64,000 nucleotides of DNA, taken from the NCBI GenBank assembly GCA_963710315.1, contig CAVPZW010000008.1, positions 186,001-250,000 of the forward strand, given 5' to 3'. The notes beneath the pieces were generated by a model that worked only from the letters and a program-made list of their open reading frames with translations, did no database searches and was not told where the DNA came from. Every line of letters begins with the position of its first letter. Positions within the stretch are counted from its first letter, which is position 1. This document shows, piece by piece, positions 19,429 to 29,416 of this stretch. Position numbers and translations under genes: made by a program. The stretch comes from Palsa-360 sp963710315. Lineage in GTDB: Bacteria; Acidobacteriota; Terriglobia; Acidiferrales; UBA7541.

Positions 19429-20424
19429 TTACGCGCGCAGGCCTGGATCGGCGCCGCGATACCATGCGACAAATTTCTTAAGACCTTCTTCCAGCGTCGT
19501 CTGCGGGTGGTAGCCAAGCAGTCTTCCCGCTTTTGAAATGTCGGCCCAGGTCAGGGGCACGTCGCCCTGTTGCGAAGCTTCCCGCTGGATGATCGCATTC
19601 TTTCCCGTTGCGTGTTCGAGCATGCGAACTAGCTCCGAAAGTTTTACGGGATGAGAATTGCCAAGATTGCAAATCTCAAACGGCGCTCCCATCGTGGAAG
19701 AAAAATTGTATTCGAGCGCACCGAATATGCCCGCGACAATATCATCCACGTAAGTGTAATCGCGCCCTGTTTCTCCATCTCCGAAAATGGGAATGGGTTT
19801 CCCCGCCTCGATGCGAGCCACGAATTTGTGAATAGCCAGGTCGGGCCGCTGCCGTGGTCCGTACACGGTGAAGAAGCGCAGGGCGACTATCGGCAATTTG
19901 TAAAGGTGCGCGTATGTGTAGCAAAACAGTTCACCAGCGAGTTTCGTGGCGGCATATGGCGAAATGGGGCGCAGGCCGGACTGTTCTTCGGAAAAAGGAG
20001 CCCGGTCGCTCTCTCCGTACACGGAGCTGGAAGAGCCGAAAATCAGCCGCGAGACCTGGAATTCCCTGCAAAGCTCGAGCAGATTCACCGTGCCGGCCAC
20101 GTTCACCCGCTCGTACAGCCGCGGCTGCTCGATCGAGGGGCGAACGCCTGCCCGCGCCGCAAGGTGAATGATGGCATCCGGCCGGACGCGAGCCACGATT
20201 TCCCTCATGCCGTCCATCTCGCAAATGTCCTGCTCAAAAAAATCAAAGGCTGCGATTTTTCCGATCGATTCGAGATTGGCTTTTTTCCACGCCGGGGAAT
20301 AGAACTCGTCGAGGTTGTCCACAATGGCCAAGGAAACATGCTTGCGGAGCAAAGCCTCCGCCACGTGCGAGCCGATAAATCCGGCCCCTCCCGTCAGCAA
20401 AATGCGCTTCGGATTTCCGGTCAC
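19429..20424 (-). CDS. NAD-dependent nucleotide-sugar epimerase (UDP-glucuronate 4-epimerase-like)
   Basis: A 331-residue extended SDR with TGGAGFIG near residue 12, the catalytic GSSSSVYG and YAATK motifs, and a late FGDGETGRDYTYVDD segment. This matches UDP-glucose/UDP-glucuronate 4-epimerases. A GTG at 20424 with AGGGGGA upstream is preferred to a TTG at 20445. It lies on the opposite strand from the glycosyltransferases and is followed (in its own direction) by the damaged glycosyltransferase, convergent with it. It probably makes UDP-galacturonate or a similar sugar donor. Confidence 0.8.
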   Translation of the reverse strand: MTGNPKRILLTGGAGFIGSHVAEALLRKHVSLAIVDNLDEFYSPAWKKANLESIGKIAAFDFFEQDICEMDGMREIVARVRPDAIIHLAARAGVRPSIEQPRLYERVNVAGTVNLLELCREFQVSRLIFGSSSSVYGESDRAPFSEEQSGLRPISPYAATKLAGELFCYTYAHLYKLPIVALRFFTVYGPRQRPDLAIHKFVARIEAGKPIPIFGDGETGRDYTYVDDIVAGIFGALEYNFSSTMGAPFEICNLGNSHPVKLSELVRMLEHATGKNAIIQREASQQGDVPLTWADISKAGRLLGYHPQTTLEEGLKKFVAWYRGADPGLRA

Positions 20425-20477
20425 TTTACAATCCCCCTGCCTCAAATCACGGACGGGTCAGCGTAGCAGCAAATTTA

Positions 20478-21563
20478 TCAATCGGCGCCACAAATTGCAT
20501 TGTGAGCGGCGAACACGCTATCGGGAAGCGCCTCCACGGAATGAACCGGGGCTTCCGAGAGCAATCGTTCGATGCGATTCTGCGAGGCTTCCAAGACTTC
20601 GCGATTGAGCGCGCCGCTGTTCAGGCTATCAAGCAGACTTTGCGCCAGCCCAATGCAGCGGTTCGTATCCGTCCAGTGCGCCGACATCATGATCAAATCG
20701 CATCCGGCTTGCAGCGCGGTAGTGGCGGCGTCGGGCTGCTCAAAGAGCGCGGATACGGCGCCCATGCCAATGTCGTCGGAAGTAATGACGCCCCCAAATC
20801 CCAGTTCGCCGCGAAGAACCTCGGTCAAAAATAAGCGCGACATCGTGGCCGGATGTTTTGGGTCAATTGCGGGATAGAAAATATGAGCCGACATCATGAT
20901 CTTCGCCCCGGCCCGGACCATTGCCGCGAATGGCAACAGTTCGCGGCGGCGCAGTTCGTCGAGGCTCAGTTGAACAACCGGCAGGCCATAGTGAGAGTCA
21001 ACGTTTGTATCTCCATGGCCGGGGAAATGTTTGGGGCACGCAATGACACCTTGGCGTTCCAGCGCAAATAGAAAATTGCGCGCGCTCTCAATTACAAGTT
21101 CGTGGGTTGTCCCGAAAGCGCGATTGCCAATCACCGGATTATTTGGATTGGTATGAATGTCCACCACCGGTGCGTAATTGAGATTGATGCCAAGTGAGCG
21201 GAGTTCGACTCCCATGGCGACGCCCACCTGGGCGCTTTTTGTAGCCCACCTGGCGGCAGGCCCGAAGTTTGTGATGGGAGGCGGCGGTCGAAACACAGTG
21301 CCGCACTCGTGGTCAATTGAGATCAGCAATGTTTTGCGTTCGACGCAGGATCTGGCGGACTCAATCAGCTCGCGAAGGGAAGACAGCCATTCTTGGTACG
21401 GCACGCCGCGCTTGAAATTGTCCCGGAAGAGAATGATTCCAGCCGGCCGCAGTGCAGAGAGCAGCCGTACATCGTGCTCGGTGAGCGTTACGGACTTTTG
21501 CAATCCAATTAGAAAATGTTGGCCGACCGCGGCAAGATCGGATGGAAAACTACGAGTGTCCAT
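20478..21563 (-). CDS. nagZ: glycoside hydrolase family 3, NagZ-like beta-N-acetylhexosaminidase
   Basis: A 361-residue protein of the usual single-domain NagZ size. It carries the family signature KHFPGHGDTNVDSH near residue 180, with the histidine and aspartate of the catalytic loop, and ITSDDIGMGA holding the nucleophile-position Asp near residue 265. NagZ removes beta-N-acetylglucosamine from muropeptides in cell-wall recycling. There is no signal peptide, so it is cytoplasmic. AGGAAG is upstream of the ATG. It is read just before the epimerase on the same strand. No other recycling gene is near, so use on another glycan is possible. Confidence 0.85.
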   Translation of the reverse strand: MDTRSFPSDLAAVGQHFLIGLQKSVTLTEHDVRLLSALRPAGIILFRDNFKRGVPYQEWLSSLRELIESARSCVERKTLLISIDHECGTVFRPPPPITNFGPAARWATKSAQVGVAMGVELRSLGINLNYAPVVDIHTNPNNPVIGNRAFGTTHELVIESARNFLFALERQGVIACPKHFPGHGDTNVDSHYGLPVVQLSLDELRRRELLPFAAMVRAGAKIMMSAHIFYPAIDPKHPATMSRLFLTEVLRGELGFGGVITSDDIGMGAVSALFEQPDAATTALQAGCDLIMMSAHWTDTNRCIGLAQSLLDSLNSGALNREVLEASQNRIERLLSEAPVHSVEALPDSVFAAHNAICGAD

Positions 21564-21841
21564 TGACTCTTCCTAAGTTTATATAGCGAATCGATTCTCT
21601 CATTTTACTCGGGCCACTTGCTCTCATTTAAGCAAAGCTGTTCCCTTGAATCACGCCAGGTCGCACATGCACGTGCTTCTGTGCGTGGAGGGGCATCATT
21701 GGCTCGTGTCCCATGCCGCGATGGCCTGTCGTAAGATAGACTCTCTCGATGAGCTTGGAACTGAGGCTTGGTATCAGCGTTCAGAAAGCGTACGAAACGC
21801 ACGTGCTTGCGGCATCTAAATAGGCGATCCGCATTACCCAA

Positions 21842-22975
21842 ATGAGCTTCATTGTCGGATTATTTACGGATGTGCTCCCGATGGGCGGCGTTCAGCGCGC
21901 CGGCCGGCACGTTGCTGCCGTGGCCGCCAAGTTTGCGGCTGATCAAGGCATGACGGCCCGCTTCCTCAGTCTCAACGACCCGCAAGGTTTGCACACAGTG
22001 CGCGTCGGTTCGCTGGAGTTTTCTGTTTCGGGTTACGCGGGGAGCAAAATACAATTTGCCTGGGCAGCGCTGCGCGCGGCGGGGCGAAAACCAGCGCTGG
22101 TGATCGCGCTTCATCCGCATTTGGCTCCCATCGTATGGGCCATGAGAGCGCGCGGGCGGAAATTTCGCTCCATCGTTTTCACCCATGGCGTCGAAGTGTG
22201 GCAGCCGCTTGGCTGGCCGCGCGGTGCAGCGCTGCGCAACGCCGATTTGGTCATTGGGCCGAGCGCGGACACCGTCCAGCATCTGATTTCCGAGCAAGGA
22301 ATTCTTCCCGGCAAAACACAGCGGCTCCCGTGGGGGCTTGATCCTGATTTTGAGGGACGCATTGCGGCGACAGATCCGCTTGCGGCTGCTCCTCCACCGG
22401 GGTTTCCGCTGAGTGGCCAAATTGTTTTGACGGTCGGCAGATGGGATTCCGCTGAAAAATATAAAGGTGCGGACACTTTGATTGCCGCGCTGCCGCATGT
22501 GTTGAAAGCGGCACCAGACGCGTCCCTTGTGCTTGTCGGCGACGGAGATGACCGCCCAAGATTGCAACATCTTGCTCGCGATCTCGGTGTTTCGGAACGC
22601 ACGCACTTTCTCCATGGTCTGACGCCTGAGCAACTTTCTGCCTGCTACGCAAACTGCCATGTTTTCGCTCTGCCCAGCAGTGGCGAAGGTTTTGGCCTGG
22701 TGTTTCTGGAGGCCATGGCCCATGCCAAACCGGTAATTGGCGGGGCACACGGAGGAATTCCAGACATTGCAGAAGATGGCGTGACGGGATTGCTCGTGCC
22801 GCACGGCGACGTTGAGCGCCTCGCGCAAGCGCTTGAATCTCTTTTCAGCAATCCGAACATAGCCAGGGAAATGGGCGCGAGGGGAAGAGATCGCCTTGCC
22901 AAAAAGTTTTCATTCGCGCAATTTCAAACGCAGCTCACGCAAATTCTGAATAATGTTCTCGCCAAAGAACAATAA
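21842..22975 (+). CDS. family 4 glycosyltransferase
   Basis: A 377-residue GT-B enzyme with N-terminal PMGGVQRAGRH (the glycine loop of GT4), VGRWDSAEKYKGADTL, LVGDGDDRPRL and the C-terminal SGEGFGLVFLEAMAHAKPV motif with the E-x7-E pair. It is complete and cytoplasmic by prediction. A 278-base gap separates it from the divergent nagZ-like gene. It continues the sugar cluster after the minus-strand pair. Confidence 0.85.
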   Translation: MSFIVGLFTDVLPMGGVQRAGRHVAAVAAKFAADQGMTARFLSLNDPQGLHTVRVGSLEFSVSGYAGSKIQFAWAALRAAGRKPALVIALHPHLAPIVWAMRARGRKFRSIVFTHGVEVWQPLGWPRGAALRNADLVIGPSADTVQHLISEQGILPGKTQRLPWGLDPDFEGRIAATDPLAAAPPPGFPLSGQIVLTVGRWDSAEKYKGADTLIAALPHVLKAAPDASLVLVGDGDDRPRLQHLARDLGVSERTHFLHGLTPEQLSACYANCHVFALPSSGEGFGLVFLEAMAHAKPVIGGAHGGIPDIAEDGVTGLLVPHGDVERLAQALESLFSNPNIAREMGARGRDRLAKKFSFAQFQTQLTQILNNVLAKEQ

Positions 22976-23128
22976 ATTGACAAGCTTGCCGTGTGAAGCC
23001 AACCTGCGGGGGTATAATTCGCGGCGGGCAGCGTGGATACGGGCGTATGCTCGCCTGAAGGTGAGCGCTACTGCCCTCGGCCCTGCACTTTCATTCCGGC
23101 TCTACAGCGTTTCCGGTTTCTCGTGCCT

Positions 23129-24367
23129 ATGCGCCTCTTGCATGTAACCCAATCCTACTATCCCTTTCTTGATATGGGTGGTCCTACGGTCAAAGTCAGG
23201 GCGCTAGCTCGCGGTTTGGCATCGTCCGGCCACGCCGTGACCGTGCTGTCAGCCGATCTGGGATTCGACCGAGCGAAACAAGAAATTGCCCAAGCGGTTC
23301 CGGGGCGCTGGGGATTCCAAGCGACCGAAGACGGCGTGGAAGCAATTTATCTTCGAACGCGTGCGCGCTATCGGTCTTTAACCTGGAACCCGGGTGCTGG
23401 CGCGTTCTGCGCAGAGCGCCTTAGTGGCTTTGACCTCACTCACATTTATGGCCTCTACGATTTGATTGGTCCGCGTGTCGCCGGCGCATGCCGGCGGATT
23501 GACCAGCCTTATGTTGTGGAACCGATGGGCATGTTTCTGCCCATCGTGCGCAATATCCGAATGAAACGGCTCTACCACCGCGTGCTTGGCAACCGCCTGC
23601 TTGCGGGAGCGAGCCGCGTGATCGCCACGGCGGAGCAGGAGCGGCAGGAATTCCTGGAAGGCGGCATCGCGGACTCGAAAATTGTGGTTCGCCGAAATGG
23701 CATCGACGTCCCAGCGGAGTTCCCGCCCGCCGGATCGTTCCGCACGCAATGGAAGATATCGAAAGACGCAAAACTCATCTTGTTCCTTGGGCGCTTGGTA
23801 TCGAAGAAAAGTCCGGACTTGATGTTGCAAGTATTTTCTCGCTGGATCGGGCGCGGCGAGCAATCGCAAGGATCCGTGCTGGTCATGGCGGGACCGGATG
23901 AAGGGGACGGTTTCCGCCAGCAATTAGAAGAAATCACAAGGCAATTGGGCTTGAGCGGCAAAGTTTTATTTACGGGACCTCTGTATGGCAATGCCAAGTG
24001 GGCGGCCTACCGGGATGCGGATGTGTTTGTGCTTCCTTCGCAAAACGAAAATTTCGGTAACACGGCCGCGGAAGCAGTCGCTTGCGGCACTCCGGTTCTG
24101 GTCACTGATCGCTGCGGGATCGCGCCCATGGTGGACCAGCGCGCGGGCCTCGTTGTGCCTCATGATTGCACTGCGCTCGAGGAGGCTCTGGCGCGGATTT
24201 TGCATGATCGCGAACTTGCCGCCCGTCTGCGCGAAGGCTGCAAGGGCGTCGCGAATTCGCTCAGTTGGGCCGAGCCGCTTGCTCAAATGGAAACATTGTA
24301 CCGCGAATTGATTTCGGAGCGGCGCAACGCGGGGGAATCTGGCGTTCCAGCCGAAAGTTCTCGCTAG
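23129..24367 (+). CDS. family 4 glycosyltransferase
   Basis: A 412-residue GT-B protein. The start at 23129 gives the typical RLLHVTQSYYPFLDMGGP N-terminus; the frame is open further upstream to 23033 but that part looks non-coding. The C-terminal half has FLGRLVSKKSPDLML, MAGPDEGDG, and the catalytic motif QNENFGNTAAEAVACGTPV, in which the usual EGFG is replaced by ENFG, a known GT4 variant. It converges with the frameshifted methyltransferase. Confidence 0.83.
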   Translation: MRLLHVTQSYYPFLDMGGPTVKVRALARGLASSGHAVTVLSADLGFDRAKQEIAQAVPGRWGFQATEDGVEAIYLRTRARYRSLTWNPGAGAFCAERLSGFDLTHIYGLYDLIGPRVAGACRRIDQPYVVEPMGMFLPIVRNIRMKRLYHRVLGNRLLAGASRVIATAEQERQEFLEGGIADSKIVVRRNGIDVPAEFPPAGSFRTQWKISKDAKLILFLGRLVSKKSPDLMLQVFSRWIGRGEQSQGSVLVMAGPDEGDGFRQQLEEITRQLGLSGKVLFTGPLYGNAKWAAYRDADVFVLPSQNENFGNTAAEAVACGTPVLVTDRCGIAPMVDQRAGLVVPHDCTALEEALARILHDRELAARLREGCKGVANSLSWAEPLAQMETLYRELISERRNAGESGVPAESSR

Positions 24368-24377
24368 CGCGGGCTCT

Positions 24378-25075
24378 CTAAAGAGTCTTGCGGCAAAGAA
24401 CCTGATATTGCGTGCCAAGCGGCACGCGATACAACAAATCCTCGAGTCCACGGAATGCGCGCAGCGCCCGCGGAAAGATAAACCGAAAATCCGTGCGCAG
24501 AATTTCAAAGCCGCCATCCCGCAGCAGCGTTCTCGCCTCAGGCGGAGACAGCATGATGGCGTCGCGATCGAACGCGCAGCGCGACATCACATAGCGCGTC
24601 GCCAGGCTCCACGGATTATTTTCCCACAGCGAAAAAATGCCTCCCTCGCGCAAGGCTCGATGGACTAGCGACAAGGCAGCCGCGCGCTGCCCCGGCAAAA
24701 TGTGGTGGAATACGCCGTTGCAATACGCCAAGTCCATCTGCCCAGAGGGCTGAAATTCACTGATGGATTCATAGCGGATTCGCTCATTCGCGTGGCGCTT
24801 CCGCGCAATCTCCAATGACTTTGCGGACACGTCCACACCAACGACGGACTTCGCGTCTAGCGCTTCGAGAAGCAGGGGGTTGTCGCGCCGTCGCCGCAGC
24901 CGAAATCCAGCAGGGAATTCGCCGGCTGCTTCATTTCGTGCAGGCAGCGCTTGAGCCAGGCCACTCGGCCCTCGGCAAAATATTCGCGGCTTTCGCCTGA
25001 GGGTGCGATGGCATTGGACAGCGCCTGCTCGTAAGCGGCGGCGTACTGATCGAACAGATCCTCCGCATCGCTCAT
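24378..25075 (-). pseudogene. class I SAM methyltransferase with one frameshift
   Basis: The gene starts at ATG 25073-25075, overlapping the stop of the upstream GT2 gene (ATGA), and reads LDFGCGDGATTP before the frame is lost at the five-base G run at 24875-24879 (C run on the coding strand). One extra C restores the frame into LLEALDAKSVVGVDVS, CNGVFHHILPG and the rest of a methyltransferase of about 230 residues. The damage is a single homopolymer indel, so a sequencing error or very recent mutation is likely and the real gene may be functional. Confidence 0.8.
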
Positions 25076-26271
25076 CGGCGAGACATCCCCAGGACGCTGA
25101 GAAAAAAACTGGAGAGTACAATCTGGAATCCCAGTGTGAAGCTCACCATGCCAGGAATCACGATGCGCAGCGTCTCTTGTGGATCGAGCGGGCCGAATTC
25201 GTGAATGCGCCAATACTCCAAGCCGAGCACCCATGCGCCTGCGCCGGCGAGAATCAGCAGGATGCCCACGGCCAGCCCCAATTCGAGCGTAACGTAACGG
25301 AACATTCGAGTGAGGCGCGGGTCTTCCGGCAGCAGGCCCTCGGAGATCGCAAATACCTTGGTAAACGTCGCGAACACCGCGGATTGAAATCCGATCAAAA
25401 TGGCCATCGCCGCAAACAGCAGCGTGTGAATATCGAACACCACATTCCCAATCTTTTTCGGCCCCGGCAGCAGAAACGCGCTCAGCAGGATTCCCACAGC
25501 GAACAGGGCAATTCCCGGATAGAGAAACAACCAGCGCGGGCTATACAGCAAAAGAAAACGGAGATGCCGCCATCCATCGCGCCAGGTGCGCAGGTGCGGC
25601 GGGCGGTCTCTGCGGTCGGGAGAAAGCGTGGTGGGAATTTCCGTGACGCGCAAACCGAAGGCCGCGGCCTTCACGATCATTTCACTCGCAAACTCCATTC
25701 CCATGGTCCGCAGGCCCAGCCGCTCGATGGCATCCTTGCGAAAGGCGCGAAGCCCGCAATGAAAATCCCCCACGGGACTTTTGAAGAACAGCCGCCCCAA
25801 TCCGGTAAGCACGGGATTGCCAAGATAGCGGTGTAAAGGAGGCATCGCACCCGGCAGGATTTTTCCACGGAAACGGTTGCCCATCACCAGGTCAAACCCT
25901 TCGCGCAGTTTGGCGACAAATTCGTCCAGCTGCGAGAAGTCGTAGGTGTCATCGGCATCGCCCATCAGAACGAACTGCCCGCGGGCCGCCGCGATTCCGC
26001 TTTGCAGCGCGCTGCCGTAGCCGCGCCTCTCCACCGATACCACACGCGCGCCACAGTCCCGCGCAATCTGCTGCGATCCGTCGGTGCTTCCATTGTCGGC
26101 AATAATCACCTCGCCGCGGATGCCGTGTTTCTTGAGGGCATCAACCGACTTTTGCACGCAGATGCCGACGGTGGCCGCCTCATTCAAGCAGGGCATGACG
26201 ATAGAGAGTTCCACACCGCCGCGATCTTCCGCGACCTGTGAACCCACGTGTGTTTCTGCAACGGAACTCAT
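25072..26271 (-). CDS. GT2 glycosyltransferase with C-terminal membrane segments (polyprenyl-phosphate sugar synthase-like)
   Basis: A 399-residue protein. The N-terminal GT-A domain has SIVMPCLNEAATVG, IADNGSTDGS, GYGSALQSGIAAARG and the LMGDADDTYDF metal site, like DPM1-type dolichyl/undecaprenyl-phosphate mannosyl- or glucosyltransferases. The last third has about four hydrophobic helices (YPGIALFAVGILLSAFLL and three more). It should make a polyprenyl-phosphate-linked sugar donor at the inner membrane. The start at 26271 is chosen from the family N-terminus; upstream in-frame sequence to 26646 runs through a repeat element and is non-coding in character. Its stop overlaps the methyltransferase start. 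Confidence 0.82.
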   Translation of the reverse strand: MSSVAETHVGSQVAEDRGGVELSIVMPCLNEAATVGICVQKSVDALKKHGIRGEVIIADNGSTDGSQQIARDCGARVVSVERRGYGSALQSGIAAARGQFVLMGDADDTYDFSQLDEFVAKLREGFDLVMGNRFRGKILPGAMPPLHRYLGNPVLTGLGRLFFKSPVGDFHCGLRAFRKDAIERLGLRTMGMEFASEMIVKAAAFGLRVTEIPTTLSPDRRDRPPHLRTWRDGWRHLRFLLLYSPRWLFLYPGIALFAVGILLSAFLLPGPKKIGNVVFDIHTLLFAAMAILIGFQSAVFATFTKVFAISEGLLPEDPRLTRMFRYVTLELGLAVGILLILAGAGAWVLGLEYWRIHEFGPLDPQETLRIVIPGMVSFTLGFQIVLSSFFLSVLGMSRR

Positions 26272-26384
26272 GGAATCGAAAGCCTGTCCCTTTCCTCTAA
26301 CGTCGAAATGCCGCCCTTTGGAACTGTAACCCATCCCGCATGTGGCGAAAAGGGCTGGAGGTGGCCGATCGATTTGCGATTTTA

Positions 26385-26463
26385 GTAGGACAGCCACCCT
26401 TGGCTGCCCGCTTTTCGCTTTGGCGATCCTTCCCGGGACGGCCAAGCAAGAGTGGTGTCCTAC
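26385..26463. repeat. dispersed inverted-repeat element (GTAGGACAGCC type)
   Basis: A 79-base element whose left end GTAGGACAGCCACCCTTGG pairs with the right end CAAGAGTGGTGTCCTAC. It lies between the divergent GT2 and lipoprotein genes. The right-arm core resembles the one in the element at 35834-35934. It belongs to the set of palindromic elements scattered in this window. Confidence 0.7.
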
Positions 26464-26524
26464 CAAACCGCTCAATCCACCCGGCGTTTCAAATTGACAC
26501 CACTCGGAGCGGTTGTTAGATTGA

Positions 26525-27496
26525 ATGATTGAGCTTGGGGAGCAGGAAACACTGAGGAAAAATCCGCGAATCTGGAGCCTGCTGCTGGCAGTTTTGGCCA
26601 TGCAAGCGGCGGGGTGTATCACCATCAAGACAAGGACTAAGGTCAAGAAGGAAGAAATTCGCCCGCAGCTCGAATCCAGCGAAGACGAACTTCTGGCCAG
26701 TTACAACAAACAGGTCCGTACTGTGCAAAGCCTGCAAGCAACAGTGGATCTGATTCCAAGCACTGGGACGACCTACAGCGGCGTCATCGAGGACTATCAT
26801 GACGTCCCGGGATTCATCCTGGCCCAGCGCCCGGCGATGGTGCGCGTAATCGGCCAAGCTCCCGTCGTGGCCAAAAATATTTTCGACATGGTCGCTGATG
26901 AAAAGGAATTCCGGATCTACATTCCATCGAAAAACTCATTCCTGGTGGGGCCAACGGCCCTGATTCGTCCATCGAAAAAGCCCCTGGAAAATCTGCGCCC
27001 TCAACATATTGTTGAAGCCTTGTTCTGGCCAGAATTGCCACCCACCGCCAATGTGCTCTTCGAGCAGTTTGATTTCAACGTCAGCCGCTACTACATCCTG
27101 ACGCTGCTACAGCAAAGGGAGGGCGGCAAATTCGCGATCGCCCGGAAAATTTGGTATAACCGCACAGATTTGCTGGTTTCCCGCGTGCAATTGTTCGGAG
27201 CGGGCGGAAAACTCGACGCCGACATTGTGTATTCGGACTGGCAGCCAGTGCACTCGGCCCCAGGAGCCCCTGCAACGGAACAAGCGAGTTTTGCCCGCGA
27301 CATCCACATCTGGCGCCCGCAGGACGACTACAGACTGGAAATCAAGATTCTGAAGCTCACATTGAACGAACCGATTTCACCGGACCGGTTTGAGCTGGCG
27401 CAGCCCGCGGGCACCGATCTTGTGCGCGTGGGCGATGAACCCAACGGAGCCCAGCAGGATTCGCAGCCGGGGTCGCAGCCGGGGTCACATCAATGA
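26525..27496 (+). CDS. LolA/LolB-like (DUF4292-type) lipoprotein
   Basis: A 323-residue lipoprotein. The N-terminal helix ends with the lipobox MQAAGC near residue 31, so the mature protein is lipid-anchored. The body shows SLQATVDLIPSTGTTYSGVIEDY and later MVRVIGQAP, FRIYIPSKNSFLVG, FDFNVSRYYIL, the beta-rich pattern of LolA/LolB-type lipoprotein carriers and DUF4292. The C-terminus ends with a short QPGSQPGS direct repeat. It overlaps the ABC permease start (ATGA at 27493-27496). It may hand lipoproteins or another hydrophobic cargo to the ABC system. Confidence 0.7.
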   Translation: MIELGEQETLRKNPRIWSLLLAVLAMQAAGCITIKTRTKVKKEEIRPQLESSEDELLASYNKQVRTVQSLQATVDLIPSTGTTYSGVIEDYHDVPGFILAQRPAMVRVIGQAPVVAKNIFDMVADEKEFRIYIPSKNSFLVGPTALIRPSKKPLENLRPQHIVEALFWPELPPTANVLFEQFDFNVSRYYILTLLQQREGGKFAIARKIWYNRTDLLVSRVQLFGAGGKLDADIVYSDWQPVHSAPGAPATEQASFARDIHIWRPQDDYRLEIKILKLTLNEPISPDRFELAQPAGTDLVRVGDEPNGAQQDSQPGSQPGSHQ

Positions 27497-28593
27497 TCCG
27501 CCAGCTAATTGTGAACAACGTTCTGCACCGCCCCATTCGCACCATCGTAAGCGTCATCGCCGTGGGCGTGGAAGTGGCTCTCGTCATCCTCATCGTGGGC
27601 CTCACTAGCGGCTTGCTGCAGGAGACCGCCAAGCGCATCGAAGGCATTGGCGCGGACATCATGCTGCAGCCGCCGTCCGCGTCCGTCTTTCTGGCATTCA
27701 GCGGGGCGCCCATGCCGATCAAGATCGCGGATAAATTGCGCGAGCTGAAAAATGTGCAGGCGGTTGCCCCGGTCCTGTTCCAATTCAGTTCCTCGAATGG
27801 CGTGGACGTGGTTTACGGCATCGATCAGAAGTCGTTTCGCGACGTCTCGGGCGGATTCGTTTTCCTCGAAGGCCACGACATGCAGGGGCCGGACGATATC
27901 CTAATGGATGACTGGGCCGCGAAGGCTAAGCAAGTGACGGTTAACAGCACCTTCCGTATGCTGGACCATGATTTTCACGTCGCTGGAATTGTGGAACACG
28001 GCAAGGGCGCGCGCCTGTTCGTGCCACTGGCGACGTTGCAGGATCTTTCCGGCGCGCGCGATAAGGCATCCGTCTTCTTCATGAAATGCACACATCCGGA
28101 CGACACTCAGGCCGTGATGGATGAGATGCGGCCTATTTTCCCCGGATACGAGATTCGGCCTTTGAAAGATTTCCTGTCCTTGATGACCGCCACGAATCTT
28201 CCCGGTCTTAACGCCTTCATTGAAAGCATGATCGCGCTGGCCGTTTCGATCGGCTTCCTGGTGATCCTCCTCTCGATGTATACCACCGTGATCGAACGGA
28301 CGCGGGATATCGGCGTTCTGAAATCCATTGGCGCGTCCAAGGGATACATCATCCGGGCGCTGCTCGGCGAGTCGGCTTTCATCTGCGTGATCGGCATTGG
28401 TGTGGGAATTGGGATGAGTTATGTCACCCGGAGCCTGTTTCTTTCTTCGTTTCCTACACTGTCGATCCTGATTACGCCTGAATGGATTGTGCGGTCCGCG
28501 GCGATTGCATTGGCCGGCGGGCTTCTTGGGGCCAGTTACCCCGCGTGGCTTGCCAGCCGCAAGGACGCCATCGAGGCCCTTTCCTACGATTGA
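27493..28593 (+). CDS. ABC transporter permease, FtsX/MacB-like
   Basis: A 366-residue permease with one N-terminal helix (TIVSVIAVGVEVALVILIVG), a large periplasmic domain, and three C-terminal helices starting at about residues 240, 290 and 330, which is the FtsX/MacB/LolC layout. The VIERTRDIGVLKSIGASKGY motif between the C-terminal helices is diagnostic. The ATPase gene follows 75 bases later. Such transporters extrude or mechanically transmit rather than import. With the upstream lipoprotein it suggests an envelope cargo. Confidence 0.85.
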   Translation: MIRQLIVNNVLHRPIRTIVSVIAVGVEVALVILIVGLTSGLLQETAKRIEGIGADIMLQPPSASVFLAFSGAPMPIKIADKLRELKNVQAVAPVLFQFSSSNGVDVVYGIDQKSFRDVSGGFVFLEGHDMQGPDDILMDDWAAKAKQVTVNSTFRMLDHDFHVAGIVEHGKGARLFVPLATLQDLSGARDKASVFFMKCTHPDDTQAVMDEMRPIFPGYEIRPLKDFLSLMTATNLPGLNAFIESMIALAVSIGFLVILLSMYTTVIERTRDIGVLKSIGASKGYIIRALLGESAFICVIGIGVGIGMSYVTRSLFLSSFPTLSILITPEWIVRSAAIALAGGLLGASYPAWLASRKDAIEALSYD

Positions 28594-28668
28594 TGCGGGG
28601 CCAATAACCGGTGCGGCGCGGATAAAGAAGTCAAAGCTCGCCTCGGGCAGTCGCGGGCCTAGTCAGAA

Positions 28669-29415
28669 ATGGCAATCGCGATTACAATACGTCCGCCTGC
28701 CGAAGCGCTGCTCACCACAAGGGATCTGAGAGTGGAGCCAATAGTTCTTACTGAAAATCTGTGGAAGCTGTATCACGCCGGGAAGGTGGAAGTTCCGGCG
28801 CTGCGCGGCGTTAACTTCAAAGTGCTGCCCGGAGAATTCGTCAGCGTGATGGGACCCTCCGGCTGCGGCAAGTCATCCCTGCTTTACGTTCTGGGAGGGC
28901 TTGCGCAGGCCTCGCGGGGGCGCGTCCTGGTGGACGGCAACGATTTGACCACCATGAGCGACGCGGAACGGACCAAGCTGCGGCGGGAGAAGATCGGCTT
29001 CGTGTTTCAGAGATTCAACCTTTTGCCGACGCTTGACGCCCGGGGCAATATCGCCATCGCGCAGCACATTCACGGCCATGGTTTTGACCAGCACCGCTTT
29101 GAGGTGATCACCAAGATGCTCGGCCTCACCGGCCGCCTCAAGCACAGGCCATCGGAAATGTCCGGCGGAGAGCAGCAACGCGTGGCCATCGCCCGCGCCA
29201 TTATCAACGAACCGAAAATTATTCTGGCGGACGAGCCCACCGGAAACCTGGACACACAAAATTCGGAAATTGTGTTATCCATGTTGAGCCAATTGAACAA
29301 GGATCTGGGCCAGACCATCGTGATGATTACTCACAATCCGGAAGCCGCGGAATATTCCAGCCGCGTCGTTCACATGCGCGACGGCGTGATTGTTGACGGA
29401 GTGCCGGCCGCCTGA
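28669..29415 (+). CDS. ABC transporter ATP-binding protein (LolD/MacB-like)
   Basis: A 248-residue ATPase with Walker A GPSGCGKSS near residue 64, the signature MSGGEQQRVAIARA near residue 163, Walker B IILADEPTGNLD and the switch His in ITHNPEAA. The LGG-x-G and DEPTGNLD pattern places it with LolD/MacB/FtsE-type ATPases. The first 21 residues before a GTG at 28732 do not fit the family, so the real start may be that GTG. It pairs with the permease at 27493. Confidence 0.9.
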   Translation: MAIAITIRPPAEALLTTRDLRVEPIVLTENLWKLYHAGKVEVPALRGVNFKVLPGEFVSVMGPSGCGKSSLLYVLGGLAQASRGRVLVDGNDLTTMSDAERTKLRREKIGFVFQRFNLLPTLDARGNIAIAQHIHGHGFDQHRFEVITKMLGLTGRLKHRPSEMSGGEQQRVAIARAIINEPKIILADEPTGNLDTQNSEIVLSMLSQLNKDLGQTIVMITHNPEAAEYSSRVVHMRDGVIVDGVPAA

Positions 29416-29416
29416 C

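Noticed and set aside
23033..23128. Upstream extension of the glycosyltransferase from a GTG at 23033
   Set aside because: The extra 32 residues do not resemble a GT4 N-terminus, whereas the ATG at 23129 gives the expected first strand.
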